In this document: positions 46,319 through 55,406 of the stretch, piece by piece
How the letters are laid out: each line of letters opens with the position of its first letter
Numbering within the stretch: position 1 is the first letter of the stretch
Assembly (NCBI RefSeq): GCF_000026105.1
Contig: NC_008027.1
Coordinates: 2,496,001-2,560,000 of the forward strand
Source of the DNA: Pseudomonas entomophila L48
GTDB taxonomy: Bacteria > Pseudomonadota > Gammaproteobacteria > Pseudomonadales > Pseudomonadaceae
DNA: 64,000 nucleotides
Direction: 5' to 3'
The notes under the pieces: generated by a model
Seen by the model: the letters and a program-made list of their open reading frames with translations, nothing else
Database searches by the model: none
Told to the model about the DNA's origin: nothing
Made by a program: the position numbers and the translations under genes

Positions 46319-47267
46319 CAAGCCCGTCGATGTGATGGTGGTCAACTTCAACACCGCATCGCTGTTGCAGCCGATGTTCGATGCGCTGCGCCAGGCCGGC
46401 GGCGAGAAACTGGCCAAGTACCTGGTGGTGGACAACGCCTCGGTGGACGACTCGGTGGAACGCATGAAGCGGGTCTGCCCCGAGGCCGTGTTGCTGAGCA
46501 ACACGCAGAACGTCGGTTTCGGCCGGGCCAACAATCAATTGCTCGATCACCTGCAAGGTCGTTATGCGTTGCTGCTCAATACCGATGCGTTCGTGGCCGC
46601 CGACTCACTCGCCAAGACCCTCGAGTACATGGATGAGCACCCGGACTGCGGCGTGCTGGGCGTGCGCCTGGTCGGGCGCGAGGGTGACTTGCAACCGTGC
46701 TGCCGCTACTTCCCGACGCCTTTGAATGTTTTCGTCGCGCGCACCGGGCTCGGGCGTTTTTTCCCTGGCCTGAAGATGGTCGACGAGATGGCCTGGGACC
46801 ACGACGCGGTACGCGAGTGCGACTGGTTGCCTGGCTGCTTCTACCTGGTTCGACGGGAGGTGCTCGACCAAGTCGGGCTGTTCGACCCGCGCTACTTCCT
46901 CTACTACGAAGAAGTCGACCACTGCAAACGGGTCAAGGAAGCGGGCTGGAAGGTGGTGTTCTACCCCTACACCACGGTCGTGCACATCGGCGGTGAAAGC
47001 TCCAAGTCGGTGGCCGAGCTGGAGGCGGCCAGCCGGCAGATCAGCGCCTACCAGATCGAAAGCGAGTTGCTGTATTTCCGCAAGCACCATGGTGTGTCGG
47101 GGCTGATCCTGCACATGGCGCTGGTGTGCCTGGGCGACCTGGTGCTGGCCCTCAAGGCCTTGCTCAAAGGCCGCGGCTGGGCCGCGATCCAGGCCTGCTG
47201 GCGGCACAACCAGGCCACCTGGTCGTTGTTGCGCAAGACCCGTTATGCCACTCAACCCACCCGCTAG
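46311..47267 (+). CDS. Family-2 glycosyltransferase (WbbL/rhamnosyltransferase-like)
   Basis: A 318-residue GT-A enzyme. It has VMVVNFNTASLL at the start, VVDNASVDDSVERM, NVGFGRANNQLL, the metal-binding LLNTDAFV, and YYEEVDHCKRVKEAGWKV with the basic residue, then VHIGGESSKS. This pattern is that of WbbL-type rhamnosyl- and related transferases. A hydrophobic stretch near the C-terminus (LILHMALVCLGDLVLALKAL) may anchor it to the inner membrane. Translationally coupled to the preceding acyltransferase gene. Confidence 0.87.
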   Translation: MDSKPVDVMVVNFNTASLLQPMFDALRQAGGEKLAKYLVVDNASVDDSVERMKRVCPEAVLLSNTQNVGFGRANNQLLDHLQGRYALLLNTDAFVAADSLAKTLEYMDEHPDCGVLGVRLVGREGDLQPCCRYFPTPLNVFVARTGLGRFFPGLKMVDEMAWDHDAVRECDWLPGCFYLVRREVLDQVGLFDPRYFLYYEEVDHCKRVKEAGWKVVFYPYTTVVHIGGESSKSVAELEAASRQISAYQIESELLYFRKHHGVSGLILHMALVCLGDLVLALKALLKGRGWAAIQACWRHNQATWSLLRKTRYATQPTR

Positions 47268-47275
47268 GTGAAGCC

Positions 47276-47800
47276 ATGTTCGAGAACATACGCGCGGACT
47301 TGCGAACATATGGAGGCGACTGGGGTGCCCAAGGGTTCTGGGTGATGCTGGTCTACCGCTTCGGGCGCTGGCGCTACGGCGTGCGCCCGGCGTTGCTGCG
47401 CAAGCTGCTGTCCTTCGTCTACAAGGTGTTGTTCAAACTGGTGCAGATCCTCACCGGCATCGAGCTGCCGTGCGAAGTGGAGATCGGTCGAAACTTCGTC
47501 ATCGATCATTTCGGCGGCATCGTCATCAGCGGCTACGCCCGCTTCGGCGACGACTGCCGGATTCGCAACGGTGTGGTGGTGGGCCTGAAGAATGTCGAGC
47601 GCCCCATCGCGCCGGTGTTCGGCAACAACGTCGACATCGGCACCGGGGCCAAGGTGCTGGGTGAAATCCACATCGGCAACAACGTGGTGATCGGCGCCAA
47701 CGCCGTGGTGCTGACCGATGTCCCGGACAACTCGATCGCCGTCGGTGTGCCGGCGACCATCAAGACCCGGACGCGCCACGAAGCCGTGCAATGCCCGTGA
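47276..47800 (+). CDS. Serine-acetyltransferase-like hexapeptide acyltransferase
   Basis: A 174-residue protein of the CysE/serine O-acetyltransferase-like family: ENIRADLRTYGGDWGAQGFWVMLVYRFG (in part) at the N-terminus and hexapeptide repeats in FGGIVISGYARFGDDC, IGTGAKVLGEIHIGNNVVIGANAVV, ending in VGVPATI. It is shorter than metabolic CysE and lies among glycosyltransferases, so a role in decorating the polysaccharide is more likely than cysteine synthesis. AGGTGA precedes ATG 47276; eight bases separate it from the previous gene. Confidence 0.85.
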   Translation: MFENIRADLRTYGGDWGAQGFWVMLVYRFGRWRYGVRPALLRKLLSFVYKVLFKLVQILTGIELPCEVEIGRNFVIDHFGGIVISGYARFGDDCRIRNGVVVGLKNVERPIAPVFGNNVDIGTGAKVLGEIHIGNNVVIGANAVVLTDVPDNSIAVGVPATIKTRTRHEAVQCP

Positions 47801-47864
47801 GTGTGCCGACGGGGCGGGGTACTAAAGGGAATTTTCCATTCAAGGCAATTGAGTGAGGCCCAGG

Positions 47865-48839
47865 GTGACAGGCATTGGAGTGGTGGTGATCGGCCGCAAT
47901 GAAGGCCCACGTCTTGAACGCTGCCTCGCCTCGCTGATGGGGGCGACGGACAAGATCGTCTACGTCGATTCCGGTTCCACGGATGGTTCGGTGGCCATGG
48001 CGCGGGGGCAAGGGGTCGAAGTGCTGGCGCTGGACATGACCATCCCCTTTACCGCCGCCCGTGCGCGCAACGAAGGCTTCAGCCTGTTGCAACGCCTGTC
48101 GCCGGGCCTGCGCCATGTGCAGTTTGTCGATGGCGACTGTGAAGTGGTGGCTGGCTGGTTGCCTCAAGCGCAAGGCTTTCTCGATACAAACCCCCAGGTT
48201 GCGGTGGTGTGTGGCCGGCGTCGCGAGCGCTACCCGCAGCATTCGGTCTACAACCTGTTGTGCGACCTGGAATGGGACACGCCGCTGGGGGAGACCAAGG
48301 CTTGCGGTGGCGATGCGCTGATGCGGGTGGACGCCTTCAGCGCGGTTCACGGCTATCGCCCGGACCTGATCGCCGGGGAAGAGCCCGAGCTGTGCATACG
48401 CCTGCGTGCCAGTGGCTGGAAGATCTGGCGGCTCGACCAGGAAATGACCCTGCACGATGCCGCCATGACCCGTTTCGGCCAGTGGTGGCGGCGCAGCTTG
48501 CGGGCCGGGTATGCGTTTGCCGAGGGGGCGTCCCTGCATGGTGGGCCGCCGGAGCGGCATTGGCGGCGGGAAGCGCGGCGTGCCTGGGTCTGGGGCCTGG
48601 GGATTCCCCTGGCGATCGGGTTGGCAAGCCTGGTGCTGGGAGGCTGGGGCCTGGCGTTGCTGCTGGTGTATCCGCTGCAAGCCGCGCGCCTGGCGCGCCG
48701 TGGCGGCAGGTCCGTTCGCGAGAACTGGTTGCAGGCGGTGTTCCTGGTGCTGGGGAAATTTCCGGAGATGCTCGGGCAGGTCAAGTTCATGATGAACAGG
48801 TTCACTACCGGCAAGCCGGTATTGATCGAGTACAAGTGA
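47865..48839 (+). CDS. Family-2 glycosyltransferase with membrane segment
   Basis: A 324-residue GT-A enzyme: GIGVVVIGRNEGPRLERCL, YVDSGSTDGS, AARARNEGF, FVDGDCEVVAGWL with DxD-like site, GGDALMRVDAF, and GEEPELCIRLRASGWKIWRLD. A hydrophobic region near residues 245-270 (GLGIPLAIGLASLVLGGWGLALLL) suggests membrane contact. GTG 47865 has GAGG upstream. A GTG at 47853 is the alternative, adding four residues. The next gene begins seven bases after the stop. Confidence 0.85.
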   Translation: MTGIGVVVIGRNEGPRLERCLASLMGATDKIVYVDSGSTDGSVAMARGQGVEVLALDMTIPFTAARARNEGFSLLQRLSPGLRHVQFVDGDCEVVAGWLPQAQGFLDTNPQVAVVCGRRRERYPQHSVYNLLCDLEWDTPLGETKACGGDALMRVDAFSAVHGYRPDLIAGEEPELCIRLRASGWKIWRLDQEMTLHDAAMTRFGQWWRRSLRAGYAFAEGASLHGGPPERHWRREARRAWVWGLGIPLAIGLASLVLGGWGLALLLVYPLQAARLARRGGRSVRENWLQAVFLVLGKFPEMLGQVKFMMNRFTTGKPVLIEYK

Positions 48840-48846
48840 GAGGCCT

Positions 48847-51831
48847 ATGTACTTCAGAGCGATCGTGAAGAGTGTGCTCACCGTGCAACCCGGGTTTGCG
48901 CTGCGGGCGTTGAAAAACAAACTCAAGCTGCTGGTGCTGATGGTCAGGGAGTGGCCGGCCTTGCGGGCGTTCCTGCAGCGCATGTCCGGCGCCCTGGGTG
49001 CCGAGCGTTTCGCCAGGCTCGGCCTGGACTGCGTCGGGGTTGTGCAATGGCCCTACATCAGCAAGGACTGGGACGCCCAGGAGCGCTTCGACGCCCTGGC
49101 CTCGCACTATGAGGTGGTCACCCGGCACTTCCCCGCGCTGGTGCTGCTGGGGCGCGATGAGCGGCTGGCGCTGTGCGACCTTTCCCGCTACTCCCCGGCC
49201 TGTTCGTTGCTGCTGGACCGGGCGATCTGGTTCAAGCGCGAAGGGGAACTGGTGCTCAACCTGTTCCAGGGCGACCTGCGCGTGGCTTCGCTGGCGTTCA
49301 CCCTGCGCCGCACGGACAGCGTGTTGAACCTGTTCATCGGCGCGGTCCAGGGCATCCACAAAGGCATCGACAGCGAAACCTCGCTGAACATCTACCGCGA
49401 CCTGACCAAGGACTTCGAGGGGCTGCGGCCGCGAAGCCTGCTGATCGAGGTCGTCAAGTGCATTGCCAGGACCCTCGGGGCCGCGCACATCTATGCCGTT
49501 GGCGACGCCCACCGGCATCACCGTCATGCTTACTTCGGCGCCGAGAAAGCCCAGGACCTGGCCGCCAACTACGACGTGATCTGGGAGGAGCATGGCGCCA
49601 CGCCCTCGACGCGCGAGGACTTCTTCAGCATTCCGCTGGCGGCCGCGCAACGTTCGCCTGACGACATCCCACCGAAAAAACGGGCGATGTATCGCCGGCG
49701 CCAGGCCCTGCTGGACGATGTCTTTAGCCATGTCGAGGCGGTGCTGTCGGGAACCCGGATGGACCCCCACCGGCAACGCCTGGGGCAGGTTCTGGCAGAA
49801 CAGGAGACGGGGCCTGCTCCGCAACCGGGGCTGTTCAAGGAGAAGTTGGCGACGCTCGTTCGGCAGTTTCAGACCGAACCGCGGCCTGACCAGCGATTCA
49901 TCGCCTACCTGCGCAAGGCAGGGCTGTATTCCACATTGGGAAAAGCCTGGCGTGAGCTGCTCAAGCAAGGGCCGGGCGTGTTGTGGAAACCACCGGACAT
50001 CAAGCGCAAGAGCCTGGCGCTGGACACGCCGCGGGTAGCGGCGCGCGAACTGTTTCCCCGAGAGGTACTGCTGTTGGTCGAAGTCGAACCGGTGGCGTTC
50101 GCAAAGTCACGGCCTGGGCAGATCCGGCAACTGCTCGAAGGGCTTGGCTACCGGTGCCGGGTGCTTGACTGGCGCAACCACGTGCATTGCCTGAATGCCC
50201 TGCAGACCAGTGGGGCGGTGATTCTGCATCGTGTGCCCGCCAGCCCGCAGGTACTGCTGCTGCTCGATGAAGCCCGGCGGCTCGAAGTGATGTCCTGTTG
50301 GGACAGTGACGAACTGACCTTCGAGCCCCAGGCCTATCGACGGGCGCACGACATGGCCGGTCTGAGCGCGGAGGCCGCCGATCGGCTGATGGCGGCCGTG
50401 GCGCTGCACCGGCAGGCGCTGTTGTCCTGCGACCAGGCGCTCGCCTCGACAGCGGAGCTGGCGTTGGCCATGAAAGAGGCGGGTGCTCGCCAGGTCACGC
50501 TGGTCGAGGCGGGTACCGGCGACCGGGAAACGGAGCAGCTCAGGCGCCTGTTCCCGATACCCGCGGCCGCGCCTGGCAGGCGCGTGCTGTCAGCCAATAT
50601 CTTCTTCGCCCCCCGCAGCTTCGGCGGTGCCACCGTCGTCGCCGAGCAGATGGTGCGGCTGATGGGCGAGATGTCCGCCTGGCAGTCGTTCATCTTCACC
50701 TCGCTGCCGGTGTCCGAGGTCGCGCCCTACGGGCTGCTCAGGTACGAGGCACATGGGGCACCGGTCATCGGTGTGGGGCTGCCCGAGACGCGCTCGGCCC
50801 ATGAGGATTTCGAGAACCCCGCGACTGTCGCGGTGTTCGACCAGGTGCTCGCCTGCGTGGCGCCAGATATCGTCCACCTGCACTCCATCCAGGGGCTGGG
50901 GGCGCTGCTGGCCAACAGTTGCCGCAAGGCCGGCGTGCCGTTCGTGGTGACCCTGCATGACGCCTGGTGGATCTGCGGTCGCCAGTTCATGATCGACAAG
51001 CACGGGCAGTACTGCGGGCAGACCACCATCCAGGGCGACGTGTGTGCCCGTTGTGTCGACGACCCGCCCTTGAACGCCTACCGCCAGCGCTTGCTCGCCG
51101 ACACGCTGAAAACGGCCGACCTGCTGCTGGCGCCGAGCACATTCGCCCGGAACCTGTATATCGCCAATGGCTTCGACGCCGGCAAGATCCGCATCAACCG
51201 CAACGGCATCCTCGCGCCTGCGGCCGACTACCTGAAACATCCTGGGCAAATGCTGCGCTTCGGCTTTGTCGGCGGCAATTCGTCCATCAAGGGGATCAAC
51301 CTGATCACCCGCGCATTTGCTTCGCTGGAGCGTTGCGACTATGAATTGAAGGTGGTCGACAACCTGCTGCACCTGGGCTTTCGCTCGTTCAACCGGCATA
51401 GCGTGAAGATTCCGGGGACGGTCAGCATCATCCCCGGCTACACCCAGGCGGATATCGATGCGTTCTTTTCCGGCATCGATGTGCTGCTGTTCCCGACCCA
51501 GTGGAAGGAAACCTTCGGCCTGGCGGTACGCGAGGCGCTGGTGCGGGATGTCTGGGTGGTCAGCACCGACGCCGGGGGCACGGTGGAGGATATCGTCGAC
51601 GGCGTGAACGGCACCATCATTCCCTTGAGTTCGGATGAGCGCTACCTGCGCGAGGTGCTCGACGACATCCTCGACCACCCGCAGCGCTATGTGCAGCATC
51701 GCAACCGATTCAAGGACGGCATCACCCTGTGCAGCGACCAGGCCCTGGAGCTTCAAGGGATCTACCAGGATGTCGTCCATGTGAGTGAACCGGCCGGCCA
51801 GCCATCGTCGGCCATCGACAGCCTGAAGTAG
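48847..51831 (+). CDS. DUF535 (VirK/YbjX) domain fused to a GT-B glycosyltransferase
   Basis: A 994-residue fusion. Residues about 25-300 look like a complete DUF535/VirK-YbjX domain: DCVGVVQWPYISKDW, HIYAVGDAHRHH, NYDVIWEEHGA, and PPKKRAMYRRRQALLDD near 276. Residues 390-570 resemble a glycosyltransferase N-terminal unit with CWDSDELTFEPQAYRR. Residues 578-985 form a family-4-like transferase: SFGGATVVAEQMV, DIVHLHSIQGLGALL, VVTLHDAWWICGRQ, and the E-x7-E region KETFGLAVREAL near 880. DUF535 normally occurs alone in about 300 residues and has unknown function. GAGAGG precedes the ATG. Confidence 0.82.
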   Translation: MYFRAIVKSVLTVQPGFALRALKNKLKLLVLMVREWPALRAFLQRMSGALGAERFARLGLDCVGVVQWPYISKDWDAQERFDALASHYEVVTRHFPALVLLGRDERLALCDLSRYSPACSLLLDRAIWFKREGELVLNLFQGDLRVASLAFTLRRTDSVLNLFIGAVQGIHKGIDSETSLNIYRDLTKDFEGLRPRSLLIEVVKCIARTLGAAHIYAVGDAHRHHRHAYFGAEKAQDLAANYDVIWEEHGATPSTREDFFSIPLAAAQRSPDDIPPKKRAMYRRRQALLDDVFSHVEAVLSGTRMDPHRQRLGQVLAEQETGPAPQPGLFKEKLATLVRQFQTEPRPDQRFIAYLRKAGLYSTLGKAWRELLKQGPGVLWKPPDIKRKSLALDTPRVAARELFPREVLLLVEVEPVAFAKSRPGQIRQLLEGLGYRCRVLDWRNHVHCLNALQTSGAVILHRVPASPQVLLLLDEARRLEVMSCWDSDELTFEPQAYRRAHDMAGLSAEAADRLMAAVALHRQALLSCDQALASTAELALAMKEAGARQVTLVEAGTGDRETEQLRRLFPIPAAAPGRRVLSANIFFAPRSFGGATVVAEQMVRLMGEMSAWQSFIFTSLPVSEVAPYGLLRYEAHGAPVIGVGLPETRSAHEDFENPATVAVFDQVLACVAPDIVHLHSIQGLGALLANSCRKAGVPFVVTLHDAWWICGRQFMIDKHGQYCGQTTIQGDVCARCVDDPPLNAYRQRLLADTLKTADLLLAPSTFARNLYIANGFDAGKIRINRNGILAPAADYLKHPGQMLRFGFVGGNSSIKGINLITRAFASLERCDYELKVVDNLLHLGFRSFNRHSVKIPGTVSIIPGYTQADIDAFFSGIDVLLFPTQWKETFGLAVREALVRDVWVVSTDAGGTVEDIVDGVNGTIIPLSSDERYLREVLDDILDHPQRYVQHRNRFKDGITLCSDQALELQGIYQDVVHVSEPAGQPSSAIDSLK

Positions 51832-51875
51832 AAAAGGCCTGTCATTCCAGGACGCAGGGATCGTTTCGGGGGCTT

Positions 51876-53078
51876 ATGCGCATCGCTTACTTCATCAACC
51901 AGTACCCCAAGGTCAGCCACAGTTTCATTCGCCGGGAGATTCTGGCGCTGGAGCGCCAGGGCTTCGAGATCCAGCGCATCGCCTTGCGCGGCTGGGACGC
52001 CGAGCTGCAGGACGGCGAGGACCTGGCGGAGCGGGACAGGACCCGCTACATCCTGCAAGACGGCCTGCGCGGGTTGCTGGCGCCTACGTGGCAACTGCTG
52101 AGGGCGCAACCCCGACGCTTTCTTGCCGCGCTGCGCCTGGCCCTGCGCACGGGGCGCCGGGCCGACCGGCCCTGGCCCTACCATCTGGTGTACCTGGCCG
52201 AGGCGTGCCGCCTGGTGCAATGGTTGCAGGCCGCTGGCGCCGAGCATGTGCACGCGCATTTCGGCACCAACTCGGCCGAAGTGGTGATGCTGGCCAACGC
52301 CCTCGGTGGCCCGGGCTACAGCTTTACCGTGCATGGCCCGGAAGAATTCGACAAACCACAGTTCCTGCACATGGGCGAGAAGGTCAGGCGCGCGGCCTTC
52401 GTCGCGGCGGTCAGCTCATACGGGCGCAGCCAGCTGTATCGCTGGGTGGCCCATGAGCATTGGGGCAAGGTGAAGGTGGTGCATTGCGGCCTGGAGCGCA
52501 GTTTTCACGAGGTCGACGCCGTCGCCGTGCCTGCGGCCCCGCGCCTGGTGTGCGTGGGGCGGCTGTGCGAGCAGAAGGGCCAGCTACTGTTGCTCGAGGC
52601 CGCCCGGATCCTGGCGGGCCAGGCGGTAGCATTCGAGCTGGTGCTGGCGGGCGACGGTGAGATGCGCGCCGAGATCGAAGCCCTGGTGCTTCGCCACGGG
52701 CTGCAGGGCAAGGTGCGTATCACCGGCTGGATCAGCAGCGCCCAGGTTCGCGAGGAAATCCTCGCGGCCCGTGCCCTGGTGCTGCCGAGTTTCGCCGAAG
52801 GCCTGCCGGTGGTGATCATGGAGGCCATGGCCTTGCGCCGCCCGGTGCTGACCACCTACGTGGCGGGCATTCCCGAGCTGGTACGCCAGGGCGACAACGG
52901 CTGGTTGTTTCCCGCTGGCGCCGTGCAGGAGCTGGCCGCGGCCATGGCCGACTGCCTGGCGCAACCCGAGGCGGTGTTGCAGCGCATGGGCGAGGCGGCC
53001 TACCAGCGCGTGCTGCAACGCCACGATATCGACACCGAGGCGGCCAGGTTGGCCGGCCACTTCAGGGCACCGGCATGA
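51876..53078 (+). CDS. Family-4 glycosyltransferase (WcaL-like)
   Basis: A 400-residue GT-B enzyme. The N-terminal domain starts RIAYFINQYPKVSHSFIRREI, the pattern of colanic-acid WcaL-type enzymes. HVHAHFGTNSAEVVMLAN and FTVHGPEEFDK follow. The C-terminal domain holds RLCEQKGQLLLLEA, the E-x7-E signature FAEGLPVVIMEAMA, and GIPELVRQGDNGWL. It adds one sugar to the lipid-linked repeat in the cytoplasm. Its last bases overlap the following gene as ATGA. Confidence 0.88.
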   Translation: MRIAYFINQYPKVSHSFIRREILALERQGFEIQRIALRGWDAELQDGEDLAERDRTRYILQDGLRGLLAPTWQLLRAQPRRFLAALRLALRTGRRADRPWPYHLVYLAEACRLVQWLQAAGAEHVHAHFGTNSAEVVMLANALGGPGYSFTVHGPEEFDKPQFLHMGEKVRRAAFVAAVSSYGRSQLYRWVAHEHWGKVKVVHCGLERSFHEVDAVAVPAAPRLVCVGRLCEQKGQLLLLEAARILAGQAVAFELVLAGDGEMRAEIEALVLRHGLQGKVRITGWISSAQVREEILAARALVLPSFAEGLPVVIMEAMALRRPVLTTYVAGIPELVRQGDNGWLFPAGAVQELAAAMADCLAQPEAVLQRMGEAAYQRVLQRHDIDTEAARLAGHFRAPA

Positions 53079-54262
53079 TGATGTTATTGGCGTGGTTGCT
53101 GGTGGTGGTCACGATCGTACTGCTCGTGCCAGTGCTGGTGCTGGTTGCCCAGGTGCTGCTGGCCTGCTTGCCGGCACGCACGCTGCCGACGACGGCCGGG
53201 GCACGCGGGCGGGTGGCCGTGCTGGTACCGGCCCATGACGAGTCGACGATTATCCGCTCGACCCTGGCGAGCATCCTGGTGCAATTGCAGGCGGGCGATC
53301 GGCTGTTGGTGGTGGCCGACAACTGCACCGACGACACCGCGCAGCTGGCGCGTGCCGCCGGTGCGCAGGTGGTGGAACGGGCGGATGCCCAGCGGCGCGG
53401 CAAGGGCTACGCGCTGGATTTCGGCGTCCGTCACCTGGTGGAGGATCCGCCTGAAGTGGTGATCGTCATCGACGCGGATTGCCAGGTAGGCGAGGGCGCC
53501 ATCGACCAGTTGGCCCGCTGCTGCCAGGCCAGCGCACGACCGGTACAGGCCCTCTACCTGATGCGCGCGCCGGCTGGCGCGGGGCTCAAGGTGCAGATCG
53601 CCGCGTTCGCCTGGCGGGTGAAAAATCTGGTGCGCCCGCGTGGCTGGGCACGGCTGGGGCTGCCGTGCCAGCTGATGGGTTCGGGCATGGCCTTCGTCTG
53701 GCGGGATCTGTCCGCCATCGATCTTGCCAGCGGGCACCTCGTCGAGGACCTGAAACTGGGCCTGGACCTGTGTCGCGCTGGCAAGCCGCCGCTGTTCTGT
53801 CAGGCGGCCCAGGTCGACAGCCAGTTCCCTGGCAGCGATGAAGGCCTGGCCAACCAGCGCAAACGCTGGGAGCACGGTCACCTGGGTGTGTTGTTTGGCG
53901 AGGCCCCCGGATTGCTGGTCGGCGCGGTGGGGCAGCGCAATGTTGGTTTGATGGCATTGGCCCTGGACCTGCTGGTGCCACCGCTGGCGCTGCTGGTGCT
54001 GGCACTGAGTGTCTGTTTCTGCCTCACCTGGCTGTTCTTCGCGTTGTCTGGCCTACTGCTGCCAGCGCTGATCTGCAGCGGCGCCCTGGCACTGCTGGGC
54101 GTGGCGGTGCTGCTGGCCTGGGGGCGGTTCGCCCGGGAACTGATCCCGTTTTCGACGCTGATGTACGCGCCGTTCTACGCGCTGAGGAAAATTCCGCTGT
54201 ACCTGGGGTTCCTGGTCAGGCGCCAGGTTGATTGGGTGCGTTCGAAACGGGATGACAGCTGA
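53075..54262 (+). CDS. Membrane family-2 glycosyltransferase
   Basis: A 395-residue processive-type GT-A enzyme with an N-terminal helix (MLLAWLLVVVTIVLLVPVLVLV), the catalytic domain with VLVPAHDESTIIRSTL, VVADNCTDDTA, DADCQVGEGAI, GSGMAFVWRD and the NQRKRWEHGH motif (Q-x2-RW type), and two or three C-terminal helices. It may transfer several sugars or act on lipid-linked acceptors at the membrane. It overlaps both neighbours (ATGA and TGATG), so translation is coupled. Confidence 0.87.
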   Translation: MMMLLAWLLVVVTIVLLVPVLVLVAQVLLACLPARTLPTTAGARGRVAVLVPAHDESTIIRSTLASILVQLQAGDRLLVVADNCTDDTAQLARAAGAQVVERADAQRRGKGYALDFGVRHLVEDPPEVVIVIDADCQVGEGAIDQLARCCQASARPVQALYLMRAPAGAGLKVQIAAFAWRVKNLVRPRGWARLGLPCQLMGSGMAFVWRDLSAIDLASGHLVEDLKLGLDLCRAGKPPLFCQAAQVDSQFPGSDEGLANQRKRWEHGHLGVLFGEAPGLLVGAVGQRNVGLMALALDLLVPPLALLVLALSVCFCLTWLFFALSGLLLPALICSGALALLGVAVLLAWGRFARELIPFSTLMYAPFYALRKIPLYLGFLVRRQVDWVRSKRDDS

Positions 54263-55011
54263 TGGACAGGCATGCATGGCGCATCCGCTGGAAGAGTCTG
54301 GTAGAAACACTGCACGTAGTTGGCGACCCGTCGGCCGAACAGCGGCTGATCGAGCGGTTGTCCCGGCCCGACAAGACCACCGTGCTGGCGTTCGTCAACG
54401 CCCATGCCATGAACCTGGCGACTCACAACGTTGAGTTCGGCAAGGCGTTGACGATGGCTGATGTGTTGCTGCGCGACGGTTCCGGCATGGCGATCCTGCT
54501 TCGCCAACTGGGCCTGGAGCCCGGCCTGAACATGAATGGCACCGACTTCATCCCCAAGCTCCTGGCCGCGTACAAGGGGCGACGGGTGGCCTTCTGGGGC
54601 ACGCGCGAACCGTATCTCGGGCAGGCGGTGAGCCGCAGCGTGGAATGCTTTGGCATTCAGCCGGTCTCGGTCCGTGACGGTTTTGCCGAACTCGACAACT
54701 ATCTGCGGCTTGCCCGTGAAACCCAGCCTGAGCTGATCGTGCTGGGGATGGGCATGCCCAAGCAGGAGGCGCTGGCCGCCGCGTTGGCCGTCAATGGCGA
54801 GCCGTGCGTGGTGGTGTGCGGTGGGGCGATCCTGGATTTTCTCGGTGGCAAGGTAGAGCGGGCACCGCAATGGCTGCGAAGGCTGGGCGGCGAGTGGGTG
54901 TTCCGCCTGGCCCGGGAGCCCAGGCGCCTGTTCATGCGTTATGTGGTGGGCAACCCGTTGTTTTTGCTGCGTGCGGTGTTGTTGCGCAAAGCGGTGGCAA
55001 AAGGGGCTTGA
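54262..55011 (+). CDS. WecG/TagA/CpsF-family glycosyltransferase
   Basis: A 249-residue GT26-type transferase. Diagnostic parts are FVNAHAMNLATHN, LLRDGSGMAILLRQLG, MNGTDFIPKLL, VAFWGTREP, LIVLGMGMPKQE and VVCGGAILDFLGGKVERAPQWLRRLGGEWVFRLAREPRRL (in part). Members transfer a sugar such as ManNAc(A) from UDP onto a lipid-linked first sugar, an early step after chain initiation. Its start overlaps the preceding stop. It ends the long plus-strand run; a REP element follows. Confidence 0.9.
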   Translation: MDRHAWRIRWKSLVETLHVVGDPSAEQRLIERLSRPDKTTVLAFVNAHAMNLATHNVEFGKALTMADVLLRDGSGMAILLRQLGLEPGLNMNGTDFIPKLLAAYKGRRVAFWGTREPYLGQAVSRSVECFGIQPVSVRDGFAELDNYLRLARETQPELIVLGMGMPKQEALAAALAVNGEPCVVVCGGAILDFLGGKVERAPQWLRRLGGEWVFRLAREPRRLFMRYVVGNPLFLLRAVLLRKAVAKGA

Positions 55012-55018
55012 AGGACCT

Positions 55019-55104
55019 CTGTAGGAGCGGCTTTAGCCGCGATCACCCGCGAAGCGGGTACCAGGCACCGCGTTGGCTGCATCGCGGCTGAAGCCGCTCC
55101 TACA
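55019..55104. repeat. Inverted REP element, GTAGGAGCGGCTTTAGCC type
   Basis: GTAGGAGCGGCTTTAGCC on the left, the inner ACCCGCgaaGCGGGT hairpin and GCGGCTGAAGCCGCTCCTAC on the right. Same composite element as near 19.7 kb and 37.0 kb. It separates the WecG-type gene from the promoter region of the initiating transferase. Confidence 0.87.
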
Positions 55105-55406
55105 GGGTGGTGGATGATGGCCGGATGTACTGCACCACACTGATGGCCTGGCGCTGCTACAGTGATATCAGACCTACACCCGTGAACCGTCAACATGGAA
55201 TCGCGCACGCCGTCGTATCAGTCCTGTGGGGGATGAGTACCTGAAGGCGCGCCGAAGGGGTTATGAAGATCATGGGAACATCCCGCCGCCGCAGGCTTGC
55301 GGCATGTGTCATCGCACACCCTCGCTTCGCATTGCACAGGTCGCTGGCTGATCGCCCAGCGTGAAAGACAGGCATTTGCTCACTCACTTTTCGATGAGGC
55401 CTGACC
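55105..55406 (+). promoter_or_regulatory. Non-coding leader region of the initiating transferase
   Basis: With the REP element this makes almost 400 bases without a gene. After 55105 I see no open frame with a start and ribosome site. The long leader suggests that the next gene has its own promoter and perhaps a structured 5' region. Near-matches to a -24/-12 sigma-54 element (GG with GC nine or eleven bases away, near 55143 and 55350) have wrong spacing, so I do not call one. Confidence 0.35.

Noticed and set aside
47276..47800. Calling the serine-acetyltransferase-like gene cysE
   Set aside because: It is shorter than metabolic CysE and embedded among glycosyltransferases, so a polysaccharide acyltransferase is more likely.
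55130..55360. Possible sigma-54 -24/-12 promoters upstream of the initiating transferase
   Set aside because: Candidate GG and GC pairs are nine or eleven bases apart instead of ten, and the surrounding consensus is poor.
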